IMG/VR virus record: IMGVR_UViG_3300037285_000075
Coordinates: 1 to 20,323 of that record
Strand: one strand, 5' to 3'
Length of the DNA stretch: 20,323 nucleotides
Origin: a virus
The position numbers and the translations under genes are program-made. Positions 1 to 6,137 of the stretch are shown here, in pieces. The notes beneath the pieces were generated by a model, which was given only the letters and a program-made list of their open reading frames with translations, was not told the origin of the DNA and did no database searches. Within the stretch, counting starts at the first letter, position 1, and each line of letters begins with the position of its first letter.

Positions 1-193
1 AAAAATCAAGCATGATGCATTTCTTATTATAACGCGATTCGCGCGTATTCCAGTCTGTGTGATCTCTCCACGTAAATCCTAGTTTTTCTTTCATCCTGCG
101 ACGCAACAAAAACACACCAGGCGGATGCTCTTCTTTGAGTTTGGTCATGAACTTTTCAAAGTTCCGGTGGCTAATCTCAATTGGCTTTGTCAT
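1..193 (-). CDS. Unknown small phage protein, 3' end cut by window edge
   Basis: An open frame starts at the ATG at 193-191 and runs to the window edge without a stop, giving 64 residues beginning MTKPIEISHRNFEKFMTKLK. It is rich in Lys, Arg and aromatic residues, with no signal peptide or membrane segment. The start lies inside the 3' end of the 71-aa gene upstream (17-nt overlap), typical of this compact genome. I do not recognise a family. It is probably a small soluble phage protein; its length and C-terminus are unknown. Confidence 0.6.
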   Translation of the reverse strand, partial: MTKPIEISHRNFEKFMTKLKEEHPPGVFLLRRRMKEKLGFTWRDHTDWNTRESRYNKKCIMLDF

Positions 194-392
194 GTTCTTC
201 AATCGTGACAATATCGTCTACGCCGTTGACAATAGCTGTTGCTATGTACCCATCTTTGATTAGTCCTTCGATCGTAGCTGCAATAATAGCCATTCTAGTC
301 GAGTCCGCGACCTTTTTAACGCCTTCTCGATAGCCAACAATGGTAAAAATTACGGCTGTTATAAACAGATAGATATATACTTCTGTGCTCAT
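177..392 (-). CDS. Small membrane protein, unknown function
   Basis: 71 residues. Residues 5-20 (VYIYLFITAVIFTIVG) form one hydrophobic segment right at the N-terminus, followed by a basic stretch (YREGVKK). This fits an inner-membrane anchor with a cytoplasmic C-terminal part. The ATG overlaps the stop of the upstream 237-aa gene by 4 nt (ATGA), so the two are probably translationally coupled. No family recognised. Phages of this group carry many such one-segment proteins of unknown role. Confidence 0.7.
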   Translation of the reverse strand: MSTEVYIYLFITAVIFTIVGYREGVKKVADSTRMAIIAATIEGLIKDGYIATAIVNGVDDIVTIEEHDKAN

Positions 393-1102
393 GTGTTTTT
401 CTCCAGTTTTTGTATTTTCGCATAGTTGACTGCTGTCATTGTCAGGCCGGAATCTCTCTCGATTTCACGTTTCTTAGACTTGGCTCTTAATCTAACAACT
501 TCGCCTATATCGTACTTTTCGTCTTTAACAAAGCTAATAAGATCGCCACGCAGGCCTACAAAGTACAAATAAAGATCATAGTTTTTGAGGTAAATGCGCT
601 TGAGTACTTCTACGTCCCCATTAATCCATTTTCCTACTGCAATAGGTTGGCTGTCGTAATAGTTGTCTTTGAGATTCTGATTGTATGCAATTGTGTCAGC
701 TTCGTTTTCAATAAATGACGGAATGTATACCAGCAGCCCGAGGTTTTGCGGAGTTACATCTTCTTGGAGGTATGCAGTATACATGTCTTTTTGAAATTCT
801 GTAAGGCTGTCTCCAAGTATCAACATAGTAAAGCGCCGGAAGAATTTGTGTGTAGCCTGTGTCTGCAACCTGTCTTGCTCTGTAACAGCAGCAGGCACAA
901 AACCATTAGGCATTGCAGGCCGGTAGGCTTCGGTTGCAGCCGTAAGGGTTGCAGATGCAGTAAGAGCTACAATATCTTTGTTGCTGTAACGATGTGCGTC
1001 ATTCGCATAATTACAAGAAATCTTTTCATACCCATTGTTTATGCGATGTGCAGCGAATGAAATATCAAGTATATCGTCAATTGCATAACTAAACTGGCCC
1101 AT
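389..1102 (-). CDS. Conserved-looking phage protein, unknown function
   Basis: 237 residues, apparently soluble, with no Cys pair or recognisable catalytic motif. An Ala/Thr-rich part (around 45-75) is followed by a mixed alpha/beta region and a basic, probably helical C-terminus (about 200-237, with RLRAKSKKREIERDSG). It has its own promoter at 1130-1158 and is the first gene of a short operon with the two genes downstream. Start ATG at 1102 with an AAAGGA-like ribosome site 8-10 nt upstream. Function not recognised. Confidence 0.75.
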   Translation of the reverse strand: MGQFSYAIDDILDISFAAHRINNGYEKISCNYANDAHRYSNKDIVALTASATLTAATEAYRPAMPNGFVPAAVTEQDRLQTQATHKFFRRFTMLILGDSLTEFQKDMYTAYLQEDVTPQNLGLLVYIPSFIENEADTIAYNQNLKDNYYDSQPIAVGKWINGDVEVLKRIYLKNYDLYLYFVGLRGDLISFVKDEKYDIGEVVRLRAKSKKREIERDSGLTMTAVNYAKIQKLEKNT

Positions 1103-1129
1103 GTATCTGTCCTTTGTTGCTTATGCATT

Positions 1130-1158
1130 ACTATAACAACCTTGTGCAGCAGAGTCAA
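1130..1158 (-). promoter_or_regulatory. Sigma70-like promoter of the 237-aa gene operon
   Basis: Reading on the minus strand, TTGACT at 1158-1153 is followed by exactly 17 nt and TATAGT at 1135-1130. The start codon of the next gene is 28 nt further on. It lies in the 71-nt gap just after infA. The near-consensus boxes and ideal spacing make it a good host-polymerase promoter. Confidence 0.75.
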
Positions 1159-1173
1159 CTATTAATTATTAAG

Positions 1174-1389
1174 CTACAATCTAAATGTTATCCGTCCTTT
1201 GGATAGGTCATACGGTGTCATGTCTACCTTGACTCTATCACCTTGTACTAACCTAATTCTAAATTGTCTCATTTTTCCGCCAGTATAACACGTGACATAA
1301 TGTCCGTTGTCAAGCTCAACTTTAAATGTTTGATTGGGGAGTACCTCTACAATATTTCCTTCAATCTCGATTACTTCTTCTTTTGCCAT
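1174..1389 (-). CDS. infA: Translation initiation factor IF-1
   Basis: 71 residues, the normal length of bacterial IF-1. It matches the family end to end: MAKEE at the N-terminus, [23 protein letters not shown]-like [15 protein letters not shown], and the hallmark [17 protein letters not shown] at the C-terminus. This is the OB-fold (S1-like) domain that binds the 30S A site during initiation. In a phage it could bias host 30S subunits toward phage mRNA, but that is inference. It sits alone behind a strong promoter and a roughly 140-nt structured leader. An AAAGG ribosome site at 1400-1396 is 6 nt before the ATG. Host infA genes are single-copy chromosomal genes, so a full-length phage copy is unusual. 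Confidence 0.95.
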   Translation of the reverse strand: MAKEEVIEIEGNIVEVLPNQTFKVELDNGHYVTCYTGGKMRQFRIRLVQGDRVKVDMTPYDLSKGRITFRL

Positions 1390-1527
1390 TCTCTACCTTT
1401 AGTGGACGCCCGTTAGCTACACAGGGTTGGAAACCTGCTTGTAACCCCTAACGTATATTGAATGCGTTAGGATTTAGTGTTTTAGCAATAGACCGCGACG
1501 GGCGAAGCGCGGCACTCTACTACATGT
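1390..1527 (-). ncRNA. Structured 5' leader RNA of infA, candidate cis-regulator
   Basis: From the predicted start of transcription (about 1526) to the infA ATG there are about 140 nt without a gene but with several complementary blocks. On the RNA: hairpin CCGCG (1512-1508) / CGCGG (1497-1493) with loop CUUCGCCCGU; the loop segment CGCCCGU (1504-1498) complements ACGGGCG (1413-1407), which lies 17 nt before the ATG, giving a pseudoknot; CCUAACG (1471-1465) pairs with CGUUAGG (1453-1447); the same block can instead pair with CUAACG (1416-1411). The last pairing overlaps the pseudoknot strand, so the two folds exclude each other. This is riboswitch- or autoregulator-like. Seen in sequence; the function is inferred. 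Confidence 0.6.
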
Positions 1528-1532
1528 AGTTT

Positions 1533-1561
1533 ATTGTATTACACAATTAACAAGATGTCAA
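1533..1561 (-). promoter_or_regulatory. Consensus sigma70 promoter of infA
   Basis: TTGACA at 1561-1556, a 17-nt spacer, then TACAAT at 1538-1533. The -35 box starts 3 nt after the stop of the upstream 50-aa gene. A perfect 12-bp palindrome, ACTACATGTAGT (1519-1530), covers the expected transcription start and could be a protein-binding site or the first RNA hairpin. Confidence 0.8.
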
Positions 1562-1563
1562 TC

Positions 1564-1716
1564 TTATTTTATTATGTGTTTCGGACTAAAGTCCTTGCCG
1601 TTTCTTTTTCGTTTTAGTGTTCGCTCTAATAAATGTCTTTTAAGCTTTTCGGCTTTCTTTAGTTTTCCTTGCGCTAGCATTGAATACATCAACATTTTTT
1701 CTTTTAGGTATTTCAT
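1564..1716 (-). CDS. Small basic protein (50 aa), unknown
   Basis: A 50-codon frame begins MKYLKEKMLMYSMLAQGKLK and ends SPKHIIK. It is very rich in Lys and Arg (about a third of residues), with an amphipathic helical N-terminal half and a basic middle (RTLKRKRNG). An AAAGGAATGAG ribosome site lies just before the ATG at 1716. It fills most of the gap between infA and the alpha/beta hydrolase, and its stop is 2 nt before the infA -35 box. Basic helical phage miniproteins often bind nucleic acid, but nothing here proves that. Confidence 0.65.
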   Translation of the reverse strand: MKYLKEKMLMYSMLAQGKLKKAEKLKRHLLERTLKRKRNGKDFSPKHIIK

Positions 1717-1738
1717 ATCTCATTCCTTTAGCTAAATA

Positions 1739-2407
1739 CTATTGGAGCATGAGGGCTTCGTATCGTGGTTGGATGATATGGGCTACGTCATTAGAACACA
1801 TAACTTCGTAGTGCGTGTTCTCGACATAGACGCATTCCATGTCATCCTTTCTTTGTTCCATACTTGCTACTGTTACAACACCGTCGTTGGGCGATTTCAT
1901 ATATGGAACAGTTCCAGTTGTGCTAATTATTTGTGTCCACGGAACATCAATTGGTATCTTGCCCGCTTCGATCATTGGCTGGCTCTTTACTCCAACATCT
2001 TTAAATAATGGATAACTTGGAATGACGTATTTGGCCCAGTCAGCAGCACTAGATCCTTTAAATGGTGTACTGATGCTTATTCCGCCGACTACATCACAAT
2101 ACTTGGTAAGATGTAATCCGTAGATTCCTCCCAAACTGTGGCCGATTACAAAAAGCGGGCCTTTGTTGTGAACAGAATTATATATAAGATCTAGATTGTC
2201 GTAGAAACTGTTTGTACTAGAATAGTCAATAAGTGTAGCAGGCCAATCAGGCAACACCATTCTTAAATAGTTGAAGCTTGTACTTGTTTGACCGGCACCA
2301 TGCAGCCACACAATATTAGGGCCGACATGCGTAGCCGCTTGATGTAATTCCGTTGACTCTATTTCAGGAGTCTTTCTTAAAAAACTAAATGACCAATCCA
2401 TATACAT
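1739..2407 (-). CDS. Alpha/beta-hydrolase (lipase/esterase-like)
   Basis: 222 residues. The family signature is clear: oxyanion strand IVWLHGAG (33-39), nucleophile elbow GHSLGG with Ser91, a likely catalytic Asp175 in NDGVVTV and His199 in ENTHYEVM. This is a complete Ser-Asp-His set in the expected order. The substrate cannot be read from sequence; esterase or lipase action on a small or acyl substrate is most likely. There is no signal peptide, so it should act in the cytoplasm. It directly follows the bilin reductase (2-nt gap), in one transcription unit with heme oxygenase. Start uncertain: ATG at 2407, or ATG two codons later at 2401. Confidence 0.8.
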   Translation of the reverse strand: MYMDWSFSFLRKTPEIESTELHQAATHVGPNIVWLHGAGQTSTSFNYLRMVLPDWPATLIDYSSTNSFYDNLDLIYNSVHNKGPLFVIGHSLGGIYGLHLTKYCDVVGGISISTPFKGSSAADWAKYVIPSYPLFKDVGVKSQPMIEAGKIPIDVPWTQIISTTGTVPYMKSPNDGVVTVASMEQRKDDMECVYVENTHYEVMCSNDVAHIIQPRYEALMLQ

Positions 2408-2409
2408 AT

Positions 2410-3096
2410 TTATTCAACTTCGGGAAATAGGCACTCTTGTATAAACATAGTTACATCATCTTCACTAAGCCCAAGACTTGTCATTGTTTTTGGAGTGTGC
2501 GGATTTTGTTTTTGATAGTGTGCATATCTATTCTGTGCAGCTTTGATTTCGTCTTGGTCCCCTGCAAAGTTGTATTCGCCAATTAGGTCTAGATATGCAA
2601 AAATGCTGGAAGAACTTAGATCAACTATTTGAGACAACTCTTCTTTCTTTTGTACATTGCCTGCTGCTACCATGTGTTCGCTAAAAATAGCCTCTGCCCA
2701 CTCGGGCAGCTTTCTTTTCTTTTTCCATTCGAGTGCATCGGTTTCGTCTCCAAATGCATCTATCATATCATGTGCTGGTTCAATGGATGCAGAATAGTCA
2801 TGAAAGAATCCTGTAACCTTATTCTTGCCTGCAATAACGTCAAGTCCAAAAATAGGTCCGTTGTTGTGAAGGTGAGGAAAAATGCAACAGTGCATCATCC
2901 ACAGCCCTTTGGTCTCTCTTGCGTCAACTACGTCTATGTGGGCACGGCGATATTTTTCTCCAGTCCAGACTCGGTTAATCCATCCTGGTTGATTAAACTT
3001 GGCCATTCCTGGCTCGAATATCTCTTTGCCTGTTTGTTCAAAGCTTTTGGTTAATTCTTCTTGTATTCCTGCTAGTGCAGCCCATACTTCACTCAT
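2410..3096 (-). CDS. pcyX: Ferredoxin-dependent bilin reductase, PcyX-type
   Basis: 228 residues, the usual size of the ferredoxin-dependent bilin reductase family. Family features: WMMHCCIFPHLHNNGPIFGLDVIAG (about 66-90), whose FGxDV aspartate (Asp86) matches the conserved substrate-protonating Asp, with nearby His69/75/77; LPEWAEAIFS (130-139); and the C-terminal Q.RY..YQ..NP.T pattern ending ECLF. Such enzymes reduce biliverdin IXalpha with ferredoxin electrons in the cytoplasm. The overall look is closer to PcyA/PcyX than to cyanophage PebS. Viral PcyX has been reported to make phycoerythrobilin, so that product is expected by family knowledge only. It lies downstream of heme oxygenase, which supplies biliverdin, and overlaps the 58-aa ORF by 8 nt. 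Confidence 0.88.
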   Translation of the reverse strand: MSEVWAALAGIQEELTKSFEQTGKEIFEPGMAKFNQPGWINRVWTGEKYRRAHIDVVDARETKGLWMMHCCIFPHLHNNGPIFGLDVIAGKNKVTGFFHDYSASIEPAHDMIDAFGDETDALEWKKKRKLPEWAEAIFSEHMVAAGNVQKKEELSQIVDLSSSSIFAYLDLIGEYNFAGDQDEIKAAQNRYAHYQKQNPHTPKTMTSLGLSEDDVTMFIQECLFPEVE

Positions 3097-3265
3097 CGGT
3101 GGTCTTCATATCTTTGTATCCGTAATGCAGATCCATTACACGCTGCCATAGAATGTCGGACCCGCCTTCTTTTTCAATAAAGTCGGCATACATTTTTAAT
3201 GCCACGGAAATCATTCCGCTGTCGGATTCCATTACATCTTCGCCTTCAGGGGATAGTTCATTCAT
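3089..3265 (-). CDS. 58-aa acidic ORF bridging heme oxygenase and bilin reductase
   Basis: Open frame of 58 codons starting MNELSPEGEDVMESDSGM and ending YKDMKTTDE. Its start lies inside the heme oxygenase 3' end and its stop inside the bilin reductase start, with an 8-nt overlap on each side. Such symmetric overlaps are typical of coupled real genes. The protein is acidic at both ends, with a probable helix (ISVALKMYADFIEKEG) and an aromatic patch (ILWQRVMDLHYGY). No family recognised. It could be a partner or chaperone for the bilin pathway, or an unrelated small phage protein. Confidence 0.75.
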   Translation of the reverse strand: MNELSPEGEDVMESDSGMISVALKMYADFIEKEGGSDILWQRVMDLHYGYKDMKTTDE

Positions 3266-3788
3266 TGCTTAGTTCCTTAAATAGCTGTATAGCAAACTGA
3301 AAACATCGATTTGCTTCGTCGGCCATGTCATCGGACAACTTTGCGCGTACAGTTGTCTTTAGTGCTTCTACATTGTCAAACTCGTACATCTTGCCACTGC
3401 CGGGATTTCTCTTGGAGATTATCTGGCCTCCATACATATCGCCAAAGTGGCGCACATAGATGTGAGCAAGAATGTCATTGGGGTTTGTTAGTGCTTCAAC
3501 ATAGTCAACGTATTCTGAAACAACATCACATACTACAGGATCGTTGAGTTTATGCAGCTTGTTGAGCTCGTCGATGTCATCATGAATACGGCTTCCTCTA
3601 CAAATCTCTTCGATACCAGTTAGCACGCCACGTTTTGTGGCATAATATTCTAATGCAACATAGATGTGATACTGATTAAACAAGTAACGATGATACTCGT
3701 TAGGAGACATGCCCAACAGTAACTTCCGGGCATGTTCTGTACGTTCGGCGTCCTGGTGGTATTTCCACGTCAGATCTTTTAGACTCAT
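3258..3788 (-). CDS. ho1: Heme oxygenase, biliverdin-forming
   Basis: 176 residues, all-helical HO-1 family. Likely proximal heme ligand His11 in the N-terminal KYHQDAERTEHAR segment, and the distal-helix signature HIYVRHFGDMYGGQII at 109-124 (family form H.YVRYLGDLSGGQ). The reaction is oxidative opening of heme to biliverdin IXalpha, CO and iron in the cytoplasm using ferredoxin electrons. It is shorter than cyanobacterial Ho1 (about 240) but includes the whole core. The start codon overlaps the ClpS stop by one base (TAATG). Downstream come the 58-aa ORF and the bilin reductase, forming a heme-to-bilin cassette. Confidence 0.93.
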   Translation of the reverse strand: MSLKDLTWKYHQDAERTEHARKLLLGMSPNEYHRYLFNQYHIYVALEYYATKRGVLTGIEEICRGSRIHDDIDELNKLHKLNDPVVCDVVSEYVDYVEALTNPNDILAHIYVRHFGDMYGGQIISKRNPGSGKMYEFDNVEALKTTVRAKLSDDMADEANRCFQFAIQLFKELSNE

Positions 3789-4087
3789 TAAGTTTCCTCT
3801 ATCTTAATTCTCAAAGGAAACCCATTTTCTCGACAAAGTGTAGTCGACTCAACTTTCTTTTGTTCTGCAATTTCGTGGCTGTATACACCAACAACGCCGC
3901 TGCCTTCCTTGTGGATTTGCATAGTAAGAGCATGTGCAGTATCGATTGTATGTTTAAACAACTCTGTCATCAACATTACAACAAAATCCATCGGAGTTGA
4001 ATCGTCATTTAGGAAGACAACTTTGTATTGGCTGGGCTCCTTAATTTTAACTTTTACTTTTTCTTCTGTGTTGATTTCTGTGGTCAT
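3788..4087 (-). CDS. clpS: ClpS, adaptor of the ClpAP protease
   Basis: 99 residues. Core signature YKVVFLNDDSTPMDFVVMLM (21-40), then HKEGSGVVGVYSHEIAEQK (59-77). The N-degron pocket residues of the family (Asn27-Asp28-Asp29 and His59) are present. The first 18 residues are a Lys/Glu-rich tail, as in bacterial ClpS. The role is delivering N-degron proteins to ClpAP; bacterial ClpS also blocks ClpA from degrading ssrA-tagged proteins. That is notable because the same window carries a tmRNA. It sits between bS21 and heme oxygenase in one operon. Host-protein turnover for amino acids, or redirection of Clp, are possible roles (inference). Confidence 0.93.
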   Translation of the reverse strand: MTTEINTEEKVKVKIKEPSQYKVVFLNDDSTPMDFVVMLMTELFKHTIDTAHALTMQIHKEGSGVVGVYSHEIAEQKKVESTTLCRENGFPLRIKIEET

Positions 4088-4097
4088 AATTACCCTC

Positions 4098-4325
4098 TTA
4101 GGTATCTAATTTAAGTTGATTTTTCTTGTATCTGCTGATTGCAGCTTTCTTTGCCTTGCGTTTCTTGGTGCCTTTGCTTTCAAAGGCTTCGCGCTGTCTA
4201 AGTGTCTGAAATACTCCGTCGTCAGCCAACTTCTTTTTTAATTTACGAAGTGCTCTTGGTACGTCGTTATTTCGGACTTCAACAGACATTCCGTGTTGAT
4301 AGTCAGACCTTTGGTGTTTACTCAT
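4098..4325 (-). CDS. rpsU: Ribosomal protein bS21 homologue
   Basis: 75 residues. The S21 pattern VEVRNNDVPRALRKLKKKLADDGVFQTLRQREAFESKGTKKRKAKK is clear, with a basic C-terminus. An extra roughly 12 residues (MSKHQRSDYQHG) precede the core. bS21 sits near the mRNA 3'-end/anti-Shine-Dalgarno site of the 30S subunit and is known to be carried by pelagiphages and other viruses, where swapping it in may favour phage mRNA. The start overlaps the upstream gene by 8 nt and ClpS follows after 10 nt, so these are co-expressed. Confidence 0.93.
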   Translation of the reverse strand: MSKHQRSDYQHGMSVEVRNNDVPRALRKLKKKLADDGVFQTLRQREAFESKGTKKRKAKKAAISRYKKNQLKLDT

Positions 4326-4704
4326 TATTTCCTCTTAGGATATTCTCTAACCAAGATACATCAAAAACTCGGTTCTTGCTTATTGTAGTATACGGGGTGA
4401 CCCCGTCATTTGTCAAGTAAAATGTAGATGGTTGTGCAATTATATGTGAAGAAAATACTCGTGTTAACGGATCGCAGTTATCAACATCTATAATAGATAC
4501 GTTTACAGTTTTTACCAATTGCAACACCCATTCTATATTTGGTTCTTCTACTTCTTCGTATAGAAATACATTTAACAGCGTATTAGCAGTTGCTAGTACT
4601 TCATGTAATTGCAATTTTAATGCAGCACTTGGAAATATTAATAAAATACTAAATGCATCGTTCAACAATAAGTCCGGTGGTGTAATTAATGTAATGTCAC
4701 TCAT
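4318..4704 (-). CDS. Unknown protein, possible thioredoxin-like fold
   Basis: 128 residues. Strand-like FSILLIFPS (18-26), helix, strand NVFLYEE, helix IEWVLQLVKT, strand VSIIDVDNCDP, and PSTFYLTNDG (92-101) give an alternating alpha/beta order that recalls thioredoxin-like folds. There is no CxxC, only one Cys, so redox activity is unlikely. It overlaps its neighbours by 8 nt on both sides (4697-4704 and 4318-4325) and so belongs to the bS21-ClpS operon. Family not recognised. Confidence 0.7.
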   Translation of the reverse strand: MSDITLITPPDLLLNDAFSILLIFPSAALKLQLHEVLATANTLLNVFLYEEVEEPNIEWVLQLVKTVNVSIIDVDNCDPLTRVFSSHIIAQPSTFYLTNDGVTPYTTISKNRVFDVSWLENILRGNNE

Positions 4705-4891
4705 CGGGTAATATCTTACTAAAATGCCAGGCCTCTTCGAGAACTGTCGGCTCTAACGATCCTAACATTGCACACAGGCGCTCTGTGGTTATAGAAGTGT
4801 CTGGCATTATTGGTTCTATTACTGCCGCTACTATTTCTGTTACCGGTACTGGTTGTGCTCGGTTCATTATGTCTATTAGATGAGTCATCAC
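4697..4891 (-). CDS. Small unknown protein (64 aa)
   Basis: 64 residues starting MMTHLIDIMNRAQPVPVTEIV. Acidic, predicted helical, no membrane segment. A TAGGAGATAGGTG ribosome site precedes the ATG at 4891. It overlaps the next gene by 8 nt, making it the first gene of the bS21-ClpS-heme oxygenase operon. Family not recognised. Confidence 0.65.
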   Translation of the reverse strand: MMTHLIDIMNRAQPVPVTEIVAAVIEPIMPDTSITTERLCAMLGSLEPTVLEEAWHFSKILPDE

Positions 4892-4959
4892 CTATCTCCT
4901 ATTGACAAAGCATCACTCTGCTTTTATAGTCTACTTGTTAACGTCGTTACGTATTTATC
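4892..4959 (-). promoter_or_regulatory. Gap with T4-late-type box upstream of bS21/ClpS/bilin operon
   Basis: GATAAATA at 4959-4952 on the minus strand matches the late-promoter core (TATAAATA) of T4-like phages and overlaps the stop codon of the gene before. It lies 60 nt before the first ATG of the operon. TATAAA at about 4928-4923 could be a -10 box, but I see no good -35 at the right distance. Functional class uncertain. Confidence 0.45.
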
Positions 4960-5231
4960 TATTTTTCCCTAGTGATACGTTCATTTGCAACCCCGTAGGT
5001 ATCGTCAAACGTTTTAATGACTTCTCTTAATTGTTTGAAGTTTGGAGCAGGTGGATAATCCGATTCGGAAAAGCTAGTCCCGTCAGGTCTAAACACAACC
5101 CATCCCCAGCCGACGCCTAGCACAAGTATATGACCTTTAGTGAGTCTCTTTTCAACATACGGTTCAAGCATGTTGTATGCAGCAATTCTTGCATCATGAT
5201 ACGGCTGTTCTAAGTCACTGTGAATAGACAT
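4959..5231 (-). CDS. Unknown protein (90 aa)
   Basis: 90 residues. The centre GHILVLGVGWGWVVFRPDGTSF (33-54) looks like two beta strands around a Gly-rich turn. The rest is polar, with an aromatic/proline patch (YPPAPNF). No membrane anchor or metal motif. It follows the 95-aa gene after 2 nt, so both are co-transcribed. No family recognised. Confidence 0.7.
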   Translation of the reverse strand: MSIHSDLEQPYHDARIAAYNMLEPYVEKRLTKGHILVLGVGWGWVVFRPDGTSFSESDYPPAPNFKQLREVIKTFDDTYGVANERITREK

Positions 5232-5233
5232 TG

Positions 5234-5521
5234 TTATTGTTCTGTAGTATCGGCGCTTGTCGTATCTAACATTTGCAAAGATATCTTGTCTGCAATGTTA
5301 GCAGACTTACTGCCTTCTGCATATGATAATCCGCCATACGCCGAAGTGCTGTATCCTATCAACTGGGCAAACTGCCGACGGTCAGCTTTTGAGAAGTTCT
5401 GAACAGCAATGGCGTTCATGTCTGCATTGCCGGTTTCTAGTAGCCACTCTACAATTGCGTTGGCACGAAATCGCGGTGTACCGTTGGCGTCCATGATGAT
5501 TTGTTGTACTGGGTGTTTCAT
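5234..5521 (-). CDS. Conserved-type phage protein (95 aa)
   Basis: 95 residues with the pattern IIMDANGTPRFRANAIVEWLLE (8-29), then FSKADRRQFAQLIGYSTSAYGGLSY (43-67). This composition resembles small proteins shared by T4-like marine phages, but I cannot name a function. Soluble, helical, no catalytic motif seen. The C-terminus is Thr/Asp rich. Confidence 0.75.
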   Translation of the reverse strand: MKHPVQQIIMDANGTPRFRANAIVEWLLETGNADMNAIAVQNFSKADRRQFAQLIGYSTSAYGGLSYAEGSKSANIADKISLQMLDTTSADTTEQ

Positions 5522-5533
5522 GTTGTGTGCTTT

Positions 5534-5662
5534 CTATCGCGTAAGGTAAGTTATTGTAATAAGTACAATAATAAAGGGTAAAGAAAGAAGTGCAGCAAGC
5601 ATTACATCTGCTTTCCACCCACGCGCAACTGTCTTTCCGCAAATTTTTAAGTAACTGGCCAT
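5534..5662 (-). CDS. Small single-span membrane protein (42 aa)
   Basis: Frame of 42 codons starting MASYLKICGKTVARGWKADV, then hydrophobic segment VMLAALLSLPFIIVLITITYL (20-40) and a terminal TR. A GGAG ribosome site lies 8 nt before the ATG. It fits exactly between two clear genes. Reading the same DNA in the overlapping longer frame (5382-5642) gives a Cys/His-rich sequence without ribosome site, so this frame is preferred. Function unknown. Confidence 0.65.
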   Translation of the reverse strand: MASYLKICGKTVARGWKADVMLAALLSLPFIIVLITITYLTR

Positions 5663-5695
5663 ATTAATTCTCCATTTTGTTTCAAGAGTGTTTAC

Positions 5696-6061
5696 TCATC
5701 TTCGCATGGTTGCAGCATCCGTTGCAGCGTTCTTGTTGTCGCGGCGAATGGGCATAAGATTTGATTTGTGTGTTGTAACAATTCCAGCAATCTCATTTCC
5801 TGTGTACACTGACTGTTCTTTTGCTGGGCCGTGTGCAGGAATAGCGTCGCTGGTTACACGCTTGACTTTGTAATCAGGAATGTTGTTAATGCCAGACCGC
5901 TGTCCTTTGGCATTGGTAGGAAGCTTGACCTTACCTACACCTAGACGTGCAAGCGTTGCTTCGTGCATTGCTTCGGCAGCAATAAGACTTTGAGTCTTTT
6001 TCTTGCCTTTGCGCTTTTTGGTAGTAAGCGAGGACATACCTCGCACAAGGTGCATGCTCAT
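5696..6061 (-). CDS. Conserved-type basic phage protein (121 aa)
   Basis: 121 residues. The N-terminus MSMHLVRGMSSLTTKKRKGKKK is strongly basic, followed by a helical part (IAAEAMHEATLARLGVGKVKLP, 27-48) and a polar C-terminal half with IPDYKVKRVTSD and PAHGPAKEQSVYTGNEIAGIV. Proteins of this look occur in T4-like marine phages without known function; nucleic-acid binding is plausible. Possible starts are Met1, Met3 or Met9; the first is used because no other has a better ribosome site. Confidence 0.75.
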   Translation of the reverse strand: MSMHLVRGMSSLTTKKRKGKKKTQSLIAAEAMHEATLARLGVGKVKLPTNAKGQRSGINNIPDYKVKRVTSDAIPAHGPAKEQSVYTGNEIAGIVTTHKSNLMPIRRDNKNAATDAATMRR

Positions 6062-6081
6062 ATATTAATTCCGGGGTTAAT

Positions 6082-6111
6082 GTTGACAACAGCGTCTAAA
6101 CTGTTGTCAAC
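6082..6111. repeat. 11-bp perfect inverted repeat in intergenic gap
   Basis: GTTGACAACAG (6082-6092) and CTGTTGTCAAC (6101-6111) around an 8-nt centre. It lies in the 76-nt gap after the 83-aa gene. There is no run of T on either side, so a classic terminator is unlikely. Each arm contains TTGACA, but no -10 box follows. A repressor site or RNA-stability hairpin is possible. Confidence 0.6.
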
Positions 6112-6137
6112 TACTGTTCTAACGACGCAACAGCGCG

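Noticed and set aside
1403-1512. Possible tRNA in the infA leader
   Set aside because: One hairpin resembles an anticodon arm, but no 7-bp acceptor stem, T-loop or CCA-side can be placed, and the loop size is wrong.
5382-5642. 86-aa minus-strand frame
   Set aside because: It overlaps two better-supported genes, is Cys/His/Arg-rich in a way typical of shadow frames, and has no ribosome site.
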